64,000 nucleotides of DNA, taken from NCBI GenBank assembly GCA_002077065.1, contig NAJO01000046.1, positions 1 through 64,000 of the forward strand, given 5' to 3'. Below, piece by piece: positions 11,382 through 23,246 of the stretch. The stretch comes from Cryoendolithus antarcticus. Its lineage: Eukaryota > Ascomycota > Dothideomycetes > Cladosporiales > Cladosporiaceae. A program made the position numbers and the translations under genes. The stretch's first letter is position 1. Every line of letters begins with the position of its first letter. The notes under the pieces are model-generated. The model was not told the origin of the DNA and ran no database searches. It saw nothing but the letters and a program-made list of their open reading frames with translations.

Positions 11382-13994
11382 ATGGTTACAATGCGAACAA
11401 ACTTTACGCAGTGCGCAGCGGATTATGCCAAAGCCAATGCTAGCATCATTGCGCTGTATGGCTGGACTGGCGACGTGGTACAGATTCCAAAGAACGAGAC
11501 TACCCAGATCTCGACCTGGGGCTGCCACCAGTTCTGCGGCACCGGCAATGACTGGTATCCGTGGTCTCAAGTATCAAACACCATCACCACCTGGGTGCTG
11601 CCTGTAGTAGGAATCATCCTACAAGCGCCATTCGTCAGCAATGCATTCTGGGAGACTGTCTTCTCGCTGTCACGATGGCTTGGATCACCAATGGCTAGCT
11701 TGGCGTACATTTTCTGGAATATCAAGGTCAGCGGCAAGTGTGCGCTTCTGGTCGACCTCGCCGTGCCGTACGACCGCAAGATTACATCGCCGGGCACGAA
11801 CTTTGGCTCCATTCGAGATTCATTCTACCTGCTGATGACCATGAACCAATTCACCATGCGGCCTCACGTGCGCCAAAGAAAGGAAGCAGAGGGATTGCTA
11901 CGGGTCACGCTGTTTTCGAAGGATCTGCGGCTGCTTCGACCTGGGGTATCACCAGAAGGGCGCATTACTAGAGCTTCGTTTGACCTGCCGCCTGGCCAAT
12001 TTGGAGTCTGGAATCCCGGCCCAGGTTCGGATACGTACACTCCTAGACCCGGCATCGACATGGAGCCGGAAGGCCAATTGAACAAGCTCCGCCAAGATCT
12101 CGCGCAGAAGATGCGGGATGGTAGGAAGCGAGGCGTCGTGCCTGTTTTCATCTCCACGCTGTGGTTCTTGTTTGCGCTTGCGCTTTCTATACAGTCGGCA
12201 TTCGGCTATATGGGCGTCAATGCCCAGGCACATGACTGTAAGCGGACAATGCATACGTTCGCGAAGCGGAAAACGTGCTGACCGAATAGCGTAGTAGCCT
12301 TGGGCTGTCTTCTAAGCTGGCTCCCTGTCCTGATACTCTCGTCCATTGTCGATCGAAACCCTGTGGCAGCCGACGCCACTCGCAAAGAGCTGAACGAGCT
12401 AGTCGACCGTGTGCGGCAGGCGCTCATGGACGACACCGTCCGCGAGCTATACTTGAGATCCATTATTGATCCCAACCAGCACCAGGACATGCAGAAGCGG
12501 GTAGAAAGAATCAGCAAAGCATGTCCAATGCTCGACGACTTCTTTGCACACTTCGCTGGTCAGGCTCGCAAACGGTGGCACTATGGCGCAGCTCACCCTA
12601 TTCTGTCCGACATCGAAGGTGCATACATCGCAGAGCAAGGTCGTGATTGGCTCGCAGACGAGTACGAGGCGCGGAACAAGCTGGTGCTGGGAAAGCCGAA
12701 AGGTCTTGACTGGCTAGATCCACGTGAATTGTGGCAAGTTTTGAGTGGAGTACTGATAGTCGCGGGGAGCTGTCTAGGCGCATTCGTGCTGTCCTACTAC
12801 ACTCCCACTGTGGGTTTGGGCTGTCGCTCTGGTGGCTATACAGTCTTCGGAGCTATGGCCTTCATCCTTCTGAGCCTTGAGATCGTCTCATGGTGGGTTT
12901 TCGATGCCTCCAAACCCAGGCTCGAGCGCTTGGGCAAAGATATGCGCAGCATGACCTTGGCCCACCCATCATTACTGGCCCGAGAGAAGAGCATCACAAT
13001 ATGGTATGCTCGCGTGCACGTCGATGCCGGTCGGTATGTTAGCAGTACAGCGCGTTCCCTACGTCAGGGACTTCGTTCTGTTCTTGCTGCTCTGGTCTCG
13101 CAGAATTACGCCAACGGAGTGGATGAAGGTCTGAAAGCCAAGTGGGCACACTGGCAAGATATGAGTGCTCAATCTAAGCTCGATTACTGCTTCTTCAAGC
13201 CCGTCGAAATGGTCAACGCCGTGTGGCTCGTCTATGTTGCAATGGCCCAAACCAGCGGCGCATATCGGAATTGCGACTGCATGTCAAGTCTCTGGGGAGG
13301 ACATGGAGGGTACGTCATGCACTAGGTAGGCGCAGTCCATGGAAGTCTTACTGACACATTCCGTAGCTACATTGACTGGAACAACTACGATACCGCATCT
13401 TCGTCATATGTACTTATATATTGGACCACCGGTGCTGTCCTCGCCTCGACTACAATGACAGTCGGAATGCTGTACCTCATGTTAGAGTGGTGTCTCCAAA
13501 GCCATATCAGCACCGCGTCCATGGATGATGCTGCTGAAGGCCTGCAATGGACTCGCCGATTCCGATGGATCACCAGTCCATATCGGATTTGCGTACATGC
13601 GTTGATCGAAGGCACCTACTCTGCTCGCTTCTGGGCCTATAAAACGCTGCGGAGTACGTTCGGACTTGGCAACAATACGACGCCTAGACCTGGTAGGAGG
13701 AGCGTTAGGTGGACGCGAGAAGTTGTAGAAAGCAAGATGATAGTGGGTCGACCTGTACCCAGTACACATCCAGATGAGGAGACGCCAAGCGAAGTCGAGC
13801 AGCCCTTGGTCACTGGGAAGGATCTACATGGTCACGCCGTGGTTGTTCGCATCGAGTCGCGCAGCTCGGCAAGATCTGTGTCGATCTCGCCCGGCGCCAG
13901 TCGTGCACCGTCTACTGAAGGTCGACTAAGCCTGCAGGTGACGGGTCAGCGTATTCCTTACGAGCGACAAGCCAGTCAAGGAAGCGGAGTATGA
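11382..13994 (+). CDS. Large polytopic membrane protein of unknown function
   Basis: Three exons, 11382-12237, 12298-13309 and 13367-13994, with introns of 60 bp (GTAAGC...GTAG, phase 1) and 57 bp (GTACGT...CGTAG, phase 2); 831 residues. Hydrophobic segments: ITTWVLPVVGIILQAPF near 65-83, FISTLWFLFALALSIQ near 258-280, LLSWLPVLILSSIV just after the first splice, LSGVLIVAGSCLGAFVLSYY, TVFGAMAFILLSLEIVSWWVF, and WTTGAVLASTTMTVGMLYLM after the second splice. A lumenal-type N-terminus has Cys and N-glycosylation sequons (NFT, NAS, NET). The C-terminal ~120 residues are hydrophilic, Ser-rich and probably cytosolic. I do not recognise the family; it resembles conserved hypothetical fungal membrane proteins with no assigned role. 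The second ATG at 11391 is an equally good start. Confidence 0.65.
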
Positions 13995-15278
13995 TCGCTC
14001 TTCAGACTGATAGAAATACCATCGAGCTTTACTAGACCCCAGACTCACGCTTCAGTGCCTGCTTGCCAGCTTCACCCTTCACAAGTGCCCCTTGAGAGCC
14101 TGACTTGCCGGGAAAATGCGGGACGCCTTATCAAGCATTAGGTTGTGCCAAGCTTTTCTGGTCCGTTCAACCCCGTGAGTTTGTCTCAACAGTGTGATCA
14201 AGCTGCGCTGAAAGGTCTGCAGTCTGCACAGAGGGGGCCATCGTGATTAGGGTGAGTCTCCTCCCGCATACAGGTCCATGCAAGAGCAGCATGTGATCAC
14301 TGTGCCCCGTCCATGCTCTCCGGAAGGACTTTGCAGTCGTAACCAGCTTCCAGCCAGAATTGCAAGATAGCCACTATTACGTGTTGAATTACCGCTCTCG
14401 AGTCCGAAGTAGGTAAGGTCTTGGTCAGATAAGTTACTCGCGGCGTGCCGTGGGTAGCTTCAGGACAGTCAGGTGCTGGCTCGGGCTGGTTGCAACCTCT
14501 ACTTTGACGTGGGTCAAGTCTACTGTGCAACGGCCTGTGACCGATGGCATCAATCCTTCGTAGGGCGCTTCTCTCTCATCGCATGCATTCAGTTTCAGCG
14601 TACTGGTGAGCACGATGCCTTGCCGTGGTTTTGGCAATCTTGGAATGGATCTGTCGACTTGTCGTTCAGCCGACGGGAATGTTACGGAAACACGGCCGGT
14701 GGCCCCACGCCAGAGCATGACAGATGTGAACGACAACTCGGGTGACCAGCGATGCAAGTGGAGGCGGCGCATTGGCAAATGGCGGCTGCGGGCGACGCGG
14801 CAGCCTGCACGATCGTGCTTGCCCCACGTCTGAAAGTTGAGTGGAGCGTGCACTCGAAGTCCAAATCTCGAGACTCGAATCGTCACTTTCACACTTCGAC
14901 CACGACACCAGCAGGCGATTTTGTGTGCTCACGCTTTAGTACCCGGCCACTCACGGCCACCGCCCTCTTGGTGGTGTGTCAGGCCCCCAACGCTCTCCGC
15001 TCCGCCACCCCGACCTTACCTCAGTGCGACATCTTCAACATTATTGGCATATTCAGCTCAGCAACGGCGTTCCGGCATTCATAACGACGAGATACCCAAA
15101 GGATACACGAGAGGGCTTACCGGCCTCAGGATCTTACTACGAGCTTATCGCACTTCTTTTCTCTGCTTTACACTCTTTACACCCGGGGTGGCATCTTCAG
15201 CGCTCGAGTGGACCAAAAATCGCGCAAATCCCGCAACCTAGTCGACCCTGCATTTCTTCGCTGCACACGCACCCAGGT
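13995..15278. other. Intergenic region upstream of the copper-fist gene
   Basis: About 1.3 kb. Several overlapping short frames exist on both strands at 14430-15240 but none has domain character or proper splice partners. Likely the promoter and leader of the copper-fist regulator. No repeat or RNA gene recognised. Confidence 0.4.
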
Positions 15279-17020
15279 ATGGTTGTGCGTGAGGATGGCT
15301 CCAAATGGGCATGTCAATCATGTCTGAAAGGTCATCGTGTCAGTGGTTGCACACACACTGGTAGGTTTAATGTCAAGGTCTGTGGCCTACTAATATGCTG
15401 ACACCCAACTAAGACCGAGAACTCGTTCTTGTCCCGAAGAAAGGCAGGCCCACGACACAGTGTCAGCACTGCCGTCAAGAGCGCAAAAGACGATCTGCGC
15501 ACGTCAAGTGCGACTGCGGCGAGTCAGACAAGCCGCACCATTCTAAGGAGAAGTGCATACATCTTCGCGAGGCTGAAGAGCAGGCAAACAGGGCTCGCAG
15601 TGGCAACGAAGATTATTTCTCTGAAGACCAGGAAGGCCATGTCGCTGCAGTGACCGAGGAACAAGGTTGCTGTTGCCATCATGGCGGACAGTGCTCATGC
15701 GCCATACTGAAGAGGGAGGACAGCCACGATGGAATATCGCCACACGGCAAGCCTGCGGTTCAGAAACCCAGGCTAGACTCGCACAAGTCGGAGAGTTCAC
15801 TCACTGTGTTTTCAAACGGCCACCACAAGCCGGTCCACCGCAAGAACTTGGCTGCTCACGAATGCGGAATGCCTTACAAGATCCCAGTGGCCAGAGCGCA
15901 TACCGCGGAGCATGCCGTTGCTCGTGCTGCTCGACGCTCTGTCGACAATCTGTCGCTGAACGCATCAAAGCCGTGTCCTGCACGATCTGCCCAGTCATCA
16001 CGCCGTAACTCTGCAAGGCGTATGTCCAAGTCTGAGCAAGCATCACCTAAGCTCACGGCTGCTACATACACCAACGTTGCTGGTAGCGGCATATCAGACT
16101 TTACGGCCTTCGACTTTGCGGGATACATGCCGATCCAAAATCCCGAAGGTGAGATCTCGACCACGAGTGACTCAATGTTCCCGCCTCTTGAGCCTCTATC
16201 AAGTATGTCTGACTACACGTTCGACCCGTGGTCAGCTTTCCCGTCTGCGGATGGCCAACTTGTGCCCAATAACAATCCGTTCGGGGTGTGGCCGACTACC
16301 GCTCCAGATCTAGCCCAGCCTGCACTGACTGCGGCCTCATCGGGTACTCAATCTGAGGTTGACGAGGTCCCAATGATGGAAGATTTCGAGCCGGGCATGC
16401 CAAGCATCCAGGAAGACGATGGCACGTTCGACTTCGATGGGCTTCCCACCAATTCGCCGTCCTTGAACAGGCGTAGCTTGCCCGCCAACTTCTTTGGTAA
16501 CGCCGATTTTGATCTGCCGGACATGAGCAACGAGTGGCAAGACTCTGTTGGTCCGGCAAACAGTACCGCGGAATCGTCAAAGGCTGTAGACGGCATCATG
16601 GCACTCGATGGCGCATGGCAAATCCCTGCTTTCGCAGACAACACGATTGTCACACCAGATTCCGGCGATGACGCGTTCACTACATATACATCAGGTCGTG
16701 AGACCGCCCGCTCCGTCAGATCTGTCAACACGCCCAATGACGATCTCATGCGGTCCCTGTTCCCTGAGATGGACTTCACGAGCACAGTCAACACGCAGTC
16801 AGTGACAATGTCCGAAGCTACCAAGTCATCAGCGTTCTTGTCGCAGTTCTCCTCCGCTGACGCGCCCAACTCCTTTGACGCCTTTCCCGACGCCGACGAC
16901 TTCACCTCCCAGCCCTGGACTGATGGCTCAATCAATGTGCCTAACGACCGCTTCACCTCGTCCTACGCGTTTGATCAAGATTTCTCAAGTCAAGATTACT
17001 CGCCAAGCTGGACTCAATAA
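15279..17020 (+). CDS. Copper-fist transcription factor
   Basis: Exon 1 15279-15360, 53-bp intron (GTAGGT, TACTAAT branch site, AAG acceptor), exon 2 15414-17020; 562 residues. The N-terminus is a textbook copper fist: CQSCLKGHRVSGCTH (C-x2-C-x8-C-x-H ligands for Zn), the minor-groove hook KKGRP after the splice, then QCQHCRQERKRRSAHVKCDCG. The intron cuts the fist right after the CTHT ligand cluster. A Cys-rich motif QGCCCHHGGQCSCAI at about residue 128 is the kind of copper-sensing cluster seen in Ace1/Mac1/GRISEA-type proteins. The rest is low complexity, Ser/Asp/Phe-rich, and likely an activation region. Family role: copper-dependent activation of either detoxification (Ace1/Cup2-like) or uptake genes (Mac1/Cuf1-like); which one cannot be decided here. 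Confidence 0.9.
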
Positions 17021-17471
17021 CAGTAGTAGCGGGCGGGATGCCCATTAGTGCGAACGTGACATCCCCGACCGTGGTCTCTACTACATTGCTGTTCTGTGGC
17101 GCGTTGCTTGCGACATCTCGGTTCTTCGGTGTTCCGTTTTGGCGTGTGCGCTGCATTGCTGTGTTGGTCGCTGCATGGAGTTGAGGAGTATTGGCGTGGA
17201 ACTATTCACGCTAAGTTGCCTGTGGAGGAGTCCTGGAAGACAGTGTGACCATGCTTGACTTTGGGAGTGGTCGGTACATAGGCTTTTGCAACGATTCATG
17301 ACCGTCTGCGTGCCATTTTCATGTGATCTGCTCCAATGTTGTCCGTCCTTCGTTGCTGACGCGGCTGCCCGTGCTAAGACTTGGTTGCCGTGGTTCACAG
17401 CCTCGACCTCGACCGTGATGATAAGAAACCCATTGAAAAGCATCACTGTCATTATATTGTACATCATATAC
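17021..17471. other. Intergenic region
   Basis: About 450 bp between the copper-fist gene and the GH128-like gene. The GH128 frame is open upstream to 17286, so its 3' part may be coding if an upstream start is used. Confidence 0.4.
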
Positions 17472-18212
17472 ATGGCATCCTCGAAACGCGGCCTCGCATG
17501 GCCAAATGATAACAAAGACCCAATATTCCCATTCACGAAACCTGGATCTAAGATCTCATGGCTCTACAACTGGTCACCAAATCCCACATCCGGCAACAAC
17601 ACTCTGAACTTCATCCCAATGCAATGGAATCATGTCAATGCTCCCGAACTAGCAGGCAAGACAGCCGCGGCGAAAGCGACTGCAATCCTGGCTTTCAACG
17701 AGCCTGAGCTACACGATCAAGCCAACATGACTGTCGAACTCGCAGCAAAATCTTGGCTAGAGCACATCGAGCCTCTGCGAAAACAAGGGATCCGCTGCGG
17801 TAGTCCTGGCATTTCCTCCGCTCCCCAGGGCGTCACGTGGCTTGCATCCTTCCTCGCTACCATCCGAGCGCAGGGAGGAGATATAGATTTCTACTGCTTC
17901 CACTGGTACGGCGAGACGCAGGGCCAATTTTACGACTACATCTGGTCGACCTACCATCAGCTTGGACCGAATAAGCCGGTCTGGATCACGGAGTTCGCGT
18001 GCACGAATTGGAGTGTTGAGAGGCCGTTGGAGAAGCAGCATGTCGAGAGCTTTGCGAGGGATTGTTGGAAGTATCTGGATGGGCTGGAATGGGTTGAGAG
18101 GTACGCTTGGTTTGGTGCGATGAGGGACTGTGGGACTGTAGGGAAATGGGCAAGACTGCTTGACGACCAGGGTGGGCTGACTGAGTTGGGGAAGGCGTAT
18201 CGGGATGTGTGA
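17472..18212 (+). CDS. Asl1-like / GH128 glycoside hydrolase (beta-1,3-glucan-active candidate)
   Basis: Single exon, 246 residues from ATG 17472. The start SSKRGLAWPND, the core KISWLYNWSPNP, the acid motif AFNEPELHDQ, DIDFYCFHWYG and the C-terminal VWITEFACTNW are the conserved strands of the Asl1-like glycosyl hydrolase catalytic core, classed as GH128 endo-beta-1,3-glucanases. Glu in NEPEL and Glu in WITEF are the expected acid/base and nucleophile. WFGAM and the DDQGGLTELGKAY ending are also family-typical. ATG 17418 in the same frame would add an 18-residue hydrophobic leader (MIRNPLKSITVIILYIIY) that could be a signal anchor. Many fungal members begin directly at the SSKRGLAW block, so I prefer 17472 but the secretion status is open. 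Confidence 0.82.
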   Translation: MASSKRGLAWPNDNKDPIFPFTKPGSKISWLYNWSPNPTSGNNTLNFIPMQWNHVNAPELAGKTAAAKATAILAFNEPELHDQANMTVELAAKSWLEHIEPLRKQGIRCGSPGISSAPQGVTWLASFLATIRAQGGDIDFYCFHWYGETQGQFYDYIWSTYHQLGPNKPVWITEFACTNWSVERPLEKQHVESFARDCWKYLDGLEWVERYAWFGAMRDCGTVGKWARLLDDQGGLTELGKAYRDV

Positions 18213-19129
18213 GCGTCTGTGAGGACAGGCATTTAGTGGATATCTGTGCCGAGCTCGTCTGTCGCACGAACACATATAGGAGAGATACCGAGGGAGACGC
18301 TGACTTCTACGTAACTCTACTGAGATGTGACTATGGAGGACGATTCTCATTTGGCAGCCCTCGGGATGAGCACAAGCTCGGCCTCTTCCATTCTACGACT
18401 GCTCATAATGCAGCGCTCGAGTTCCGAGACTATCTGTGCGATCCATCAACCAGGTTGCCTATGTATGCCCAGTCGCTTTGCTGCAGGTACTCAGCCTCAG
18501 CTGCGCCAGTTTTGGCTTCCAGGTCGTGCGACTACTTGTCCTCGGCCTCAGGCCATAGGTCAGGCGACGCTTACATACGACTTGGCATCTCCTCATTGCG
18601 CCGCGATGGAATCAACAATTTCGACCTGCGTATGATCACAGACGATGCAGAAGGTAAGGGACGATCAGAGTGTCATCTGTGAACAGTGGCGACAACTTGG
18701 CGACCAAGCAGATAATCCGCTGCTGCCTAGGCCAGGATGCTGACACCCAGAACACACTCCAGATGATGCGAGGCAATGGTGGCGCTCCAGCTTTAGCTTG
18801 CTGAGACTTGCTCCACGGATGCCCGATATATCGGAAGCCAGAAGTACACATCTTCTCGCTGGGGGAAGTATCAATGACCTGACCGAGCCGGTCAATGCCC
18901 TGGTACTCCGGCCTCTCTTGTAAGTGTGAAGATATCAGGCAATGGCCGGGTACTCAACAGTAAAAGATGGTGCAGCTGGCCTCACCGGTAAGCGCTGGTA
19001 TAAGATGAAGTTGTCCGAACGATTGTAGGAGATGACTGTAGTCTCTACGCATCTTTGAGGCTCTTTATCAGATTTTCCAACCCATCCAGCAGACACTGTC
19101 GTCCCTCTATCGCTTCGAGAGCAGCCAAC
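18213..19129. other. Intergenic region
   Basis: About 0.9 kb with only short, featureless frames. No gene, repeat or RNA supported. Confidence 0.4.
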
Positions 19130-19839
19130 ATGCACTCCGCTTTGTCTCTGTTTATCGCCCTCGGACTGGCTAGCAGTGTCGCTGCTGATGCCTCTGGCAC
19201 CGGCAGGCTCGGCAAGACGACTCTCGACAAGCGCCAAGTCATCACCACTGTCTGCGCAGCAGCGCCAGCAGATACACCCCCTGAGCTGCTCTGCGCAGCA
19301 TCGTGTGGTCCGGGAAACATCGACTGCACCGCGAACTACTGCCTCAACCCCAGCGCCGGCGAGACGTGCTGCTCCGATTGTCGTGAGTCTGCCCGTCGCG
19401 ACACATCGTGATCTGTCCGGAGATGCTGCCAGTCGCTCCAGACTACTGCCCGGCAGGCCAGCATTGTGTGGTGCACACAGACGGCTCACCAGGCTGCTGT
19501 CCTGATGAAGGCGATTGTCCAGACTTCCTCTCCACCGTATCAACAGTTCCAGGGGGGTTCTCGACGGCGACCTCTGCACTGTCGAGCACATCCTCGATCG
19601 TCTCAGCGTCCACTTCGAGCTCATTGATCAGCGCTCCGATTGTCTCCACGTCCTCGGCCTCGACATCATCATCATTCGTCTCGGCGTATCCCACGGCTTA
19701 CGGCAGCGGCACCAACTACACCAGCAGCACCACCCCGAGCATCGCGGTACAGACGACTAATGCTGGGAACAGGCTGAGTGCTGCGGAAGACTTAGTCTTT
19801 GCGCTCGGTGGTGTCGCGATGCTACTCCGATGGCTGTAG
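19130..19839 (+). CDS. Secreted Cys-rich, Ser/Thr-rich GPI-anchored surface protein candidate
   Basis: Exons 19130-19382 and 19442-19839 with a 59-bp intron (GTGAGT...CCAG, phase 1), 216 residues. A clear signal peptide (MHSALSLFIALGLASSVAADA) is followed by TTLDKRQV, a Kex2-type KR site. Residues ~40-115 hold about 16 cysteines, including ETCCSDC before the intron and YCPAGQHC and GCCPDEGDC after it. The GCCP pattern occurs in many fungal secreted Cys-rich proteins. Residues ~120-195 are a Ser/Thr/Ala stalk suited to O-glycosylation. The tail NAGNRLSAAEDLVFALGGVAMLL is a plausible GPI-attachment signal: small residues, spacer, terminal hydrophobic stretch. Probable wall or membrane protein; no enzymatic motif. 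Confidence 0.7.
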
Positions 19840-20929
19840 AACTGCACGGTGTGAGTGCACGATCAGATGGTACTAGAATGAGATGATGGGGAAAGTGTTT
19901 GGAGGGTGCTTCGAGGTTGTGATAGGGAATGAGCTCAAGAGAAAGAAATTGGAGTCAAGAGTCAATCCAATGCGTAGTCGACTGATGGAAAAGAATGTAG
20001 TGTAGATGTATGTTGAAGGTTGGCTTATTAGATAGGCCGTTTGACTCCATTGCGCACCTGCTTCCCATCGCGTCCAGCGATGCTACATACACCACTTCAT
20101 CGCACTTGACGACGGGATGTCTCGCACTCACAGTCGCTCTGCAGCCACAGTATCGGCCGCTGGATGCGATGCATCGGGCCGCGTCGCCAGAACCAGCCTC
20201 TGTGGCAAATGCATCAGGCCGTGCGACTTCGATATTGACATATAGTGAAGGGGAAAGCCGAGGCTTGCATTATAGGCGTCAAATGCGTCCGGCCAGGATG
20301 ATCGCGGGGTCCCCTGATGGCGCCTGCAGGGAAATTCGATGTAATATATTAGAGACGCGGTCGAGCCACCTTCCGTAGAGGTACCGGAGGTGACTTCGCT
20401 CCACTCTCAATGGACGACAATGTGCCCAAGCAGACCTTGTTCGCAAAAAGTTCAGTCAACGTATACGAGAACGAAGGTCAGGTCGCAGTATACTGATGAC
20501 CGTCGATGATTCCCAAGGCGGCTTGATGAGCGTTGTGGAAGAGAAAGCGATGGCCAGAGTGTTTCCCCGGCTCGTCAAGTTCAGCCTCATTATCCCTGCG
20601 CAACATCACTAGGCCCATTAAGGCACGGCTTTCATCACGAAAACATAAAATGGAAGCACTCCGACTCCCCGAGCCGCTGATACAGTCTTGTGATGTTGCA
20701 CTCCTTGCCCAGATTTCCGCGTCGACGGTCCGCTGCACATGGCAGAGATGGCCGTTCTGGAGCGAGAGTGGCGAGATGAAATCAAGCACGGAGCCGAGAT
20801 CTTGGGGCAATTGAGATCTTTGGGAAGATTGGCACGGTATAAGTACATTGTCTTTGTCTCATCGTCGATATCTTGTCTCCAGCGCGCCTCTCTTCCTTTC
20901 CACCCATCTACACAAACACCACCGAAGCA
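19840..20929. other. Promoter region of the GH7 gene
   Basis: About 1.1 kb without a supported gene. It contains GCGGGG at 20304-20309 and CCCCGG at 20565-20570, both fitting the SYGGRG consensus of the carbon repressor CreA, which is expected for a cellulase but also common by chance. Confidence 0.4.
20838..20843 (+). promoter_or_regulatory. Candidate TATA box for the GH7 endoglucanase
   Basis: TATAAG lies 92 bp before the ATG at 20930. It is followed by a pyrimidine-rich stretch (TCTTTGTCTC, CTCTTCCTTTCC), the usual arrangement for a highly expressed mould gene. Confidence 0.4.
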
Positions 20930-22570
20930 ATGGCATCTCTCATCTCCCTCTCGGCCGCAGCTGCCGCTATCTTCACCTCAGTCGCGGCTCAGAAGATCGG
21001 TACGCAAGTTCCCGAGGCTCCCCCAGCGCTCACGACCTACAAGTGCACGACCGCTGGCGGCTGCGTGCAACAGGCCTCCTCCGTAGTCATCGACTGGAAC
21101 TACCATTGGTTCCATGAAGATGGAGGAGTCGCTGCCTGCAACAACGCGAATGGCCTTGACCCAAACTGCGTAATCGAGGGAGCGAACTACGCCTCCGCAG
21201 GTGTAGCAACCTCTGGAGACGCCTTGACCCTGCACCAGTATGTGCTCAACAATGGCACGTACCAGAACGCCTCGCCCAGAGTTTACTTGCTTGCTCCGGA
21301 CGGACAGAACTACGACATGATCAAGCTACTCGGGCAAGAGATCAGCTACGACGTCGATGCATCGACTCTTGTGTGTGGAGAGAACGGTGCTCTCTACCTC
21401 AGCGAGATGGACGCTACGGGTGGGCGAACCGCGGCGAACCCAGGTGGTGCCGCGTACGGTGCTGGATACTGTGACGCGCAGTGCCCAGTCGGAGACTGGT
21501 TCAACGGTACCGTCAACACTGGCGGTCTCGGATCTTGCTGTGCGTATTGATAACCTACCTCTTCTCGAGCATCTGCTAATGTCCAATCAGGCAACGAGAT
21601 GGATCTTTGGGAAGCCAACGGCCGCGCCACAGCTCTCACTCCTCACCCTTGCAGCGTGAACAGCATCGGAGGCTGCACAGGCTCAGCATGCGGCAGCACC
21701 GGTTACTGTGACAAGAACGGCTGTGGCTTCAACCCGTACGCCCTCGGCCAGCAAGGCTACTACGGCCCCGGTCTGACTGTCGACACAAAGAAGAAGATCA
21801 CCGTCACCACATCCTTCCACACCAGCGACGGTACTTCGACAGGCACATTGACCGAGATTACTCGCCAATACATCCAAGATGGCGTCGTCATCGCCAATGC
21901 CGTTGCTGGCTCCTCCTCAGGCTTCCCTGGCCAGAACTCGTTGACCGACTCATACTGCTCCGCATCCGACAGCTTCGGCCAGACACTCGGCGGACTGAAG
22001 ACCATGGGTGAGGCTCTGGGTCGCGGAATGGTCTTGGTACTGTCGATCTGGAACGACGCCGGCGGGTACATGACCTGGCTCGACAGCGGCAACAGCGGAC
22101 CATGCTCTGCCACTGAGGGCAACCCGTCTTTGATCATTCAGCAGAATCCGACCACGTACGTGGTGTTCTCCAACATCCGATACGGTGACATCGGCTCGAC
22201 TTGGTCCATCGGCAAGCCCCCAGTCAGCAGCAAGAGCAGCACCAGCACCAGCGTCAAGCCAACAACAACCTCCAGCCAGATCCTCGGCTCCACGACCGTC
22301 GTCACGACCACGACGACTAAGCCCACCACCGTCTCCACAACGACCAGCAAGCCGACGACCACCACCAAGCCAACCACCACTACTAAGCCAGCCCCGCCAA
22401 CGACCAAGTCTACCACCACGACCAAGTCGTCGGCTACGACTACCAAGCCAAGCCAGCCGACCGCTACCCACTACGGGCAGTGCGGTGGCAAGGGCTACAC
22501 CGGCCCGACTGTGTGCGCCAGCCCATGGACGTGCAAGGTCAGCAATGACTACTACTCGCAGTGCTTGTAG
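20930..22570 (+). CDS. GH7 endo-beta-1,4-glucanase (Cel7B/EG I type) with C-terminal CBM1
   Basis: Exons 20930-21539 and 21591-22570, 51-bp intron (GTGCGT...ATCAG, phase 1), 529 residues. Signal peptide [20 protein letters not shown] with mature start at QKIGTQ. The splice rebuilds [14 protein letters not shown], containing the E-x-D-x-x-E catalytic trio (nucleophile, assisting Asp, acid/base) near residues 205-210. Downstream [11 protein letters not shown] and [17 protein letters not shown] match endoglucanase I rather than cellobiohydrolase I: the long tunnel loops of the latter are absent and the catalytic part is only about 415 residues. It is followed by a ~85-residue Thr/Pro/Lys linker of TTTKPTT repeats and a CBM1 ([16 protein letters not shown]...YYSQCL) with paired Cys and aromatic cellulose-binding residues. 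Secreted cellulose-degrading enzyme. Exon 1 stops in the frame of an ordinary ORF, so an intron-blind caller would split it. Confidence 0.93.
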
Positions 22571-23246
22571 ATGGAGCATGTATTAGCTTATACAGTCTCT
22601 CAACGTTCACTTCCATGCTCACGCACTCTATTTCTCCCAATCTTCGCTTCCGTGCCGCCACTTCCCACTGAAAAGTTGATCCGGACATCTACAGGAAGTC
22701 CATGTACACCAGAGACCAAGCCCACAGTACCTTGCATGGTTCGTCTTGCATCTTTGGAGTCTCTGCAGACACTGTTCGCGTGGTAGCGCGAAATTCGGAT
22801 AATCTCATCTTCCTGTGTCGAATGCTCTCGTCAACTCACGTATTTCATAGTTGCATTTCGGGGTCGAGGTCCGCGAACCATAAAACCACTCACAACTGCA
22901 TCAGAAGGTTTCGACACCGTTTGAAACTTCCCAAGCATTACATTGGATATGTGATCGCTTCGACCACCGAGTATGAACTGGATCCGACCGTTAGTCAGCG
23001 CGTAATCATGATGTTGCCGTTTCACGATCAGCTCAAATGTGTGGTTGGGGTTGAGCATCACTAACCCTACAGTCAAGGAATCGGCAGCAAGCTGCCCTTC
23101 CTTCTCCTTGACCGGGCTAGCAGTCAATTCGGAAATAGCTCACCAAACTATTTGGCTCGAAAGATACGCGAAGGATGAGATGGGTAATGTATGTCGTCTA
23201 ATGATGCAATACCGTTGAATGCTTACCATTTCGTCCAATCCATGCC
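22571..23246. other. Intergenic region
   Basis: Convergent 3' ends of the GH7 gene and riboflavin kinase. No gene, repeat or RNA recognised. Confidence 0.4.

Noticed and set aside
6890..13994. Secondary-metabolite cluster around the NRPS-like gene
   Set aside because: The enzyme lacks a condensation domain, has the betaine-reductase order, and its neighbours (membrane protein, FAD oxidoreductase across a 1.1-kb gap) give no pathway logic.
18935..19624. Minus-strand 229-residue ORF opposite the Cys-rich surface protein
   Set aside because: The plus strand has a signal peptide, paired Cys and a frame-keeping intron; the minus frame is rich in Ser/Arg/Cys without motifs and is a shadow.
21591..22570. 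Calling the GH7 enzyme a cellobiohydrolase
   Set aside because: Catalytic part of ~415 residues and the SIWND...[11 protein letters not shown] region match endoglucanase I; tunnel-forming loops of CBH I are missing.
21950..22579. Long minus-strand ORFs (Gly/Arg- and Val-rich) under the GH7 gene
   Set aside because: They arise from the ACC/ACG-rich Thr linker and catalytic codons of the GH7 gene on the plus strand.
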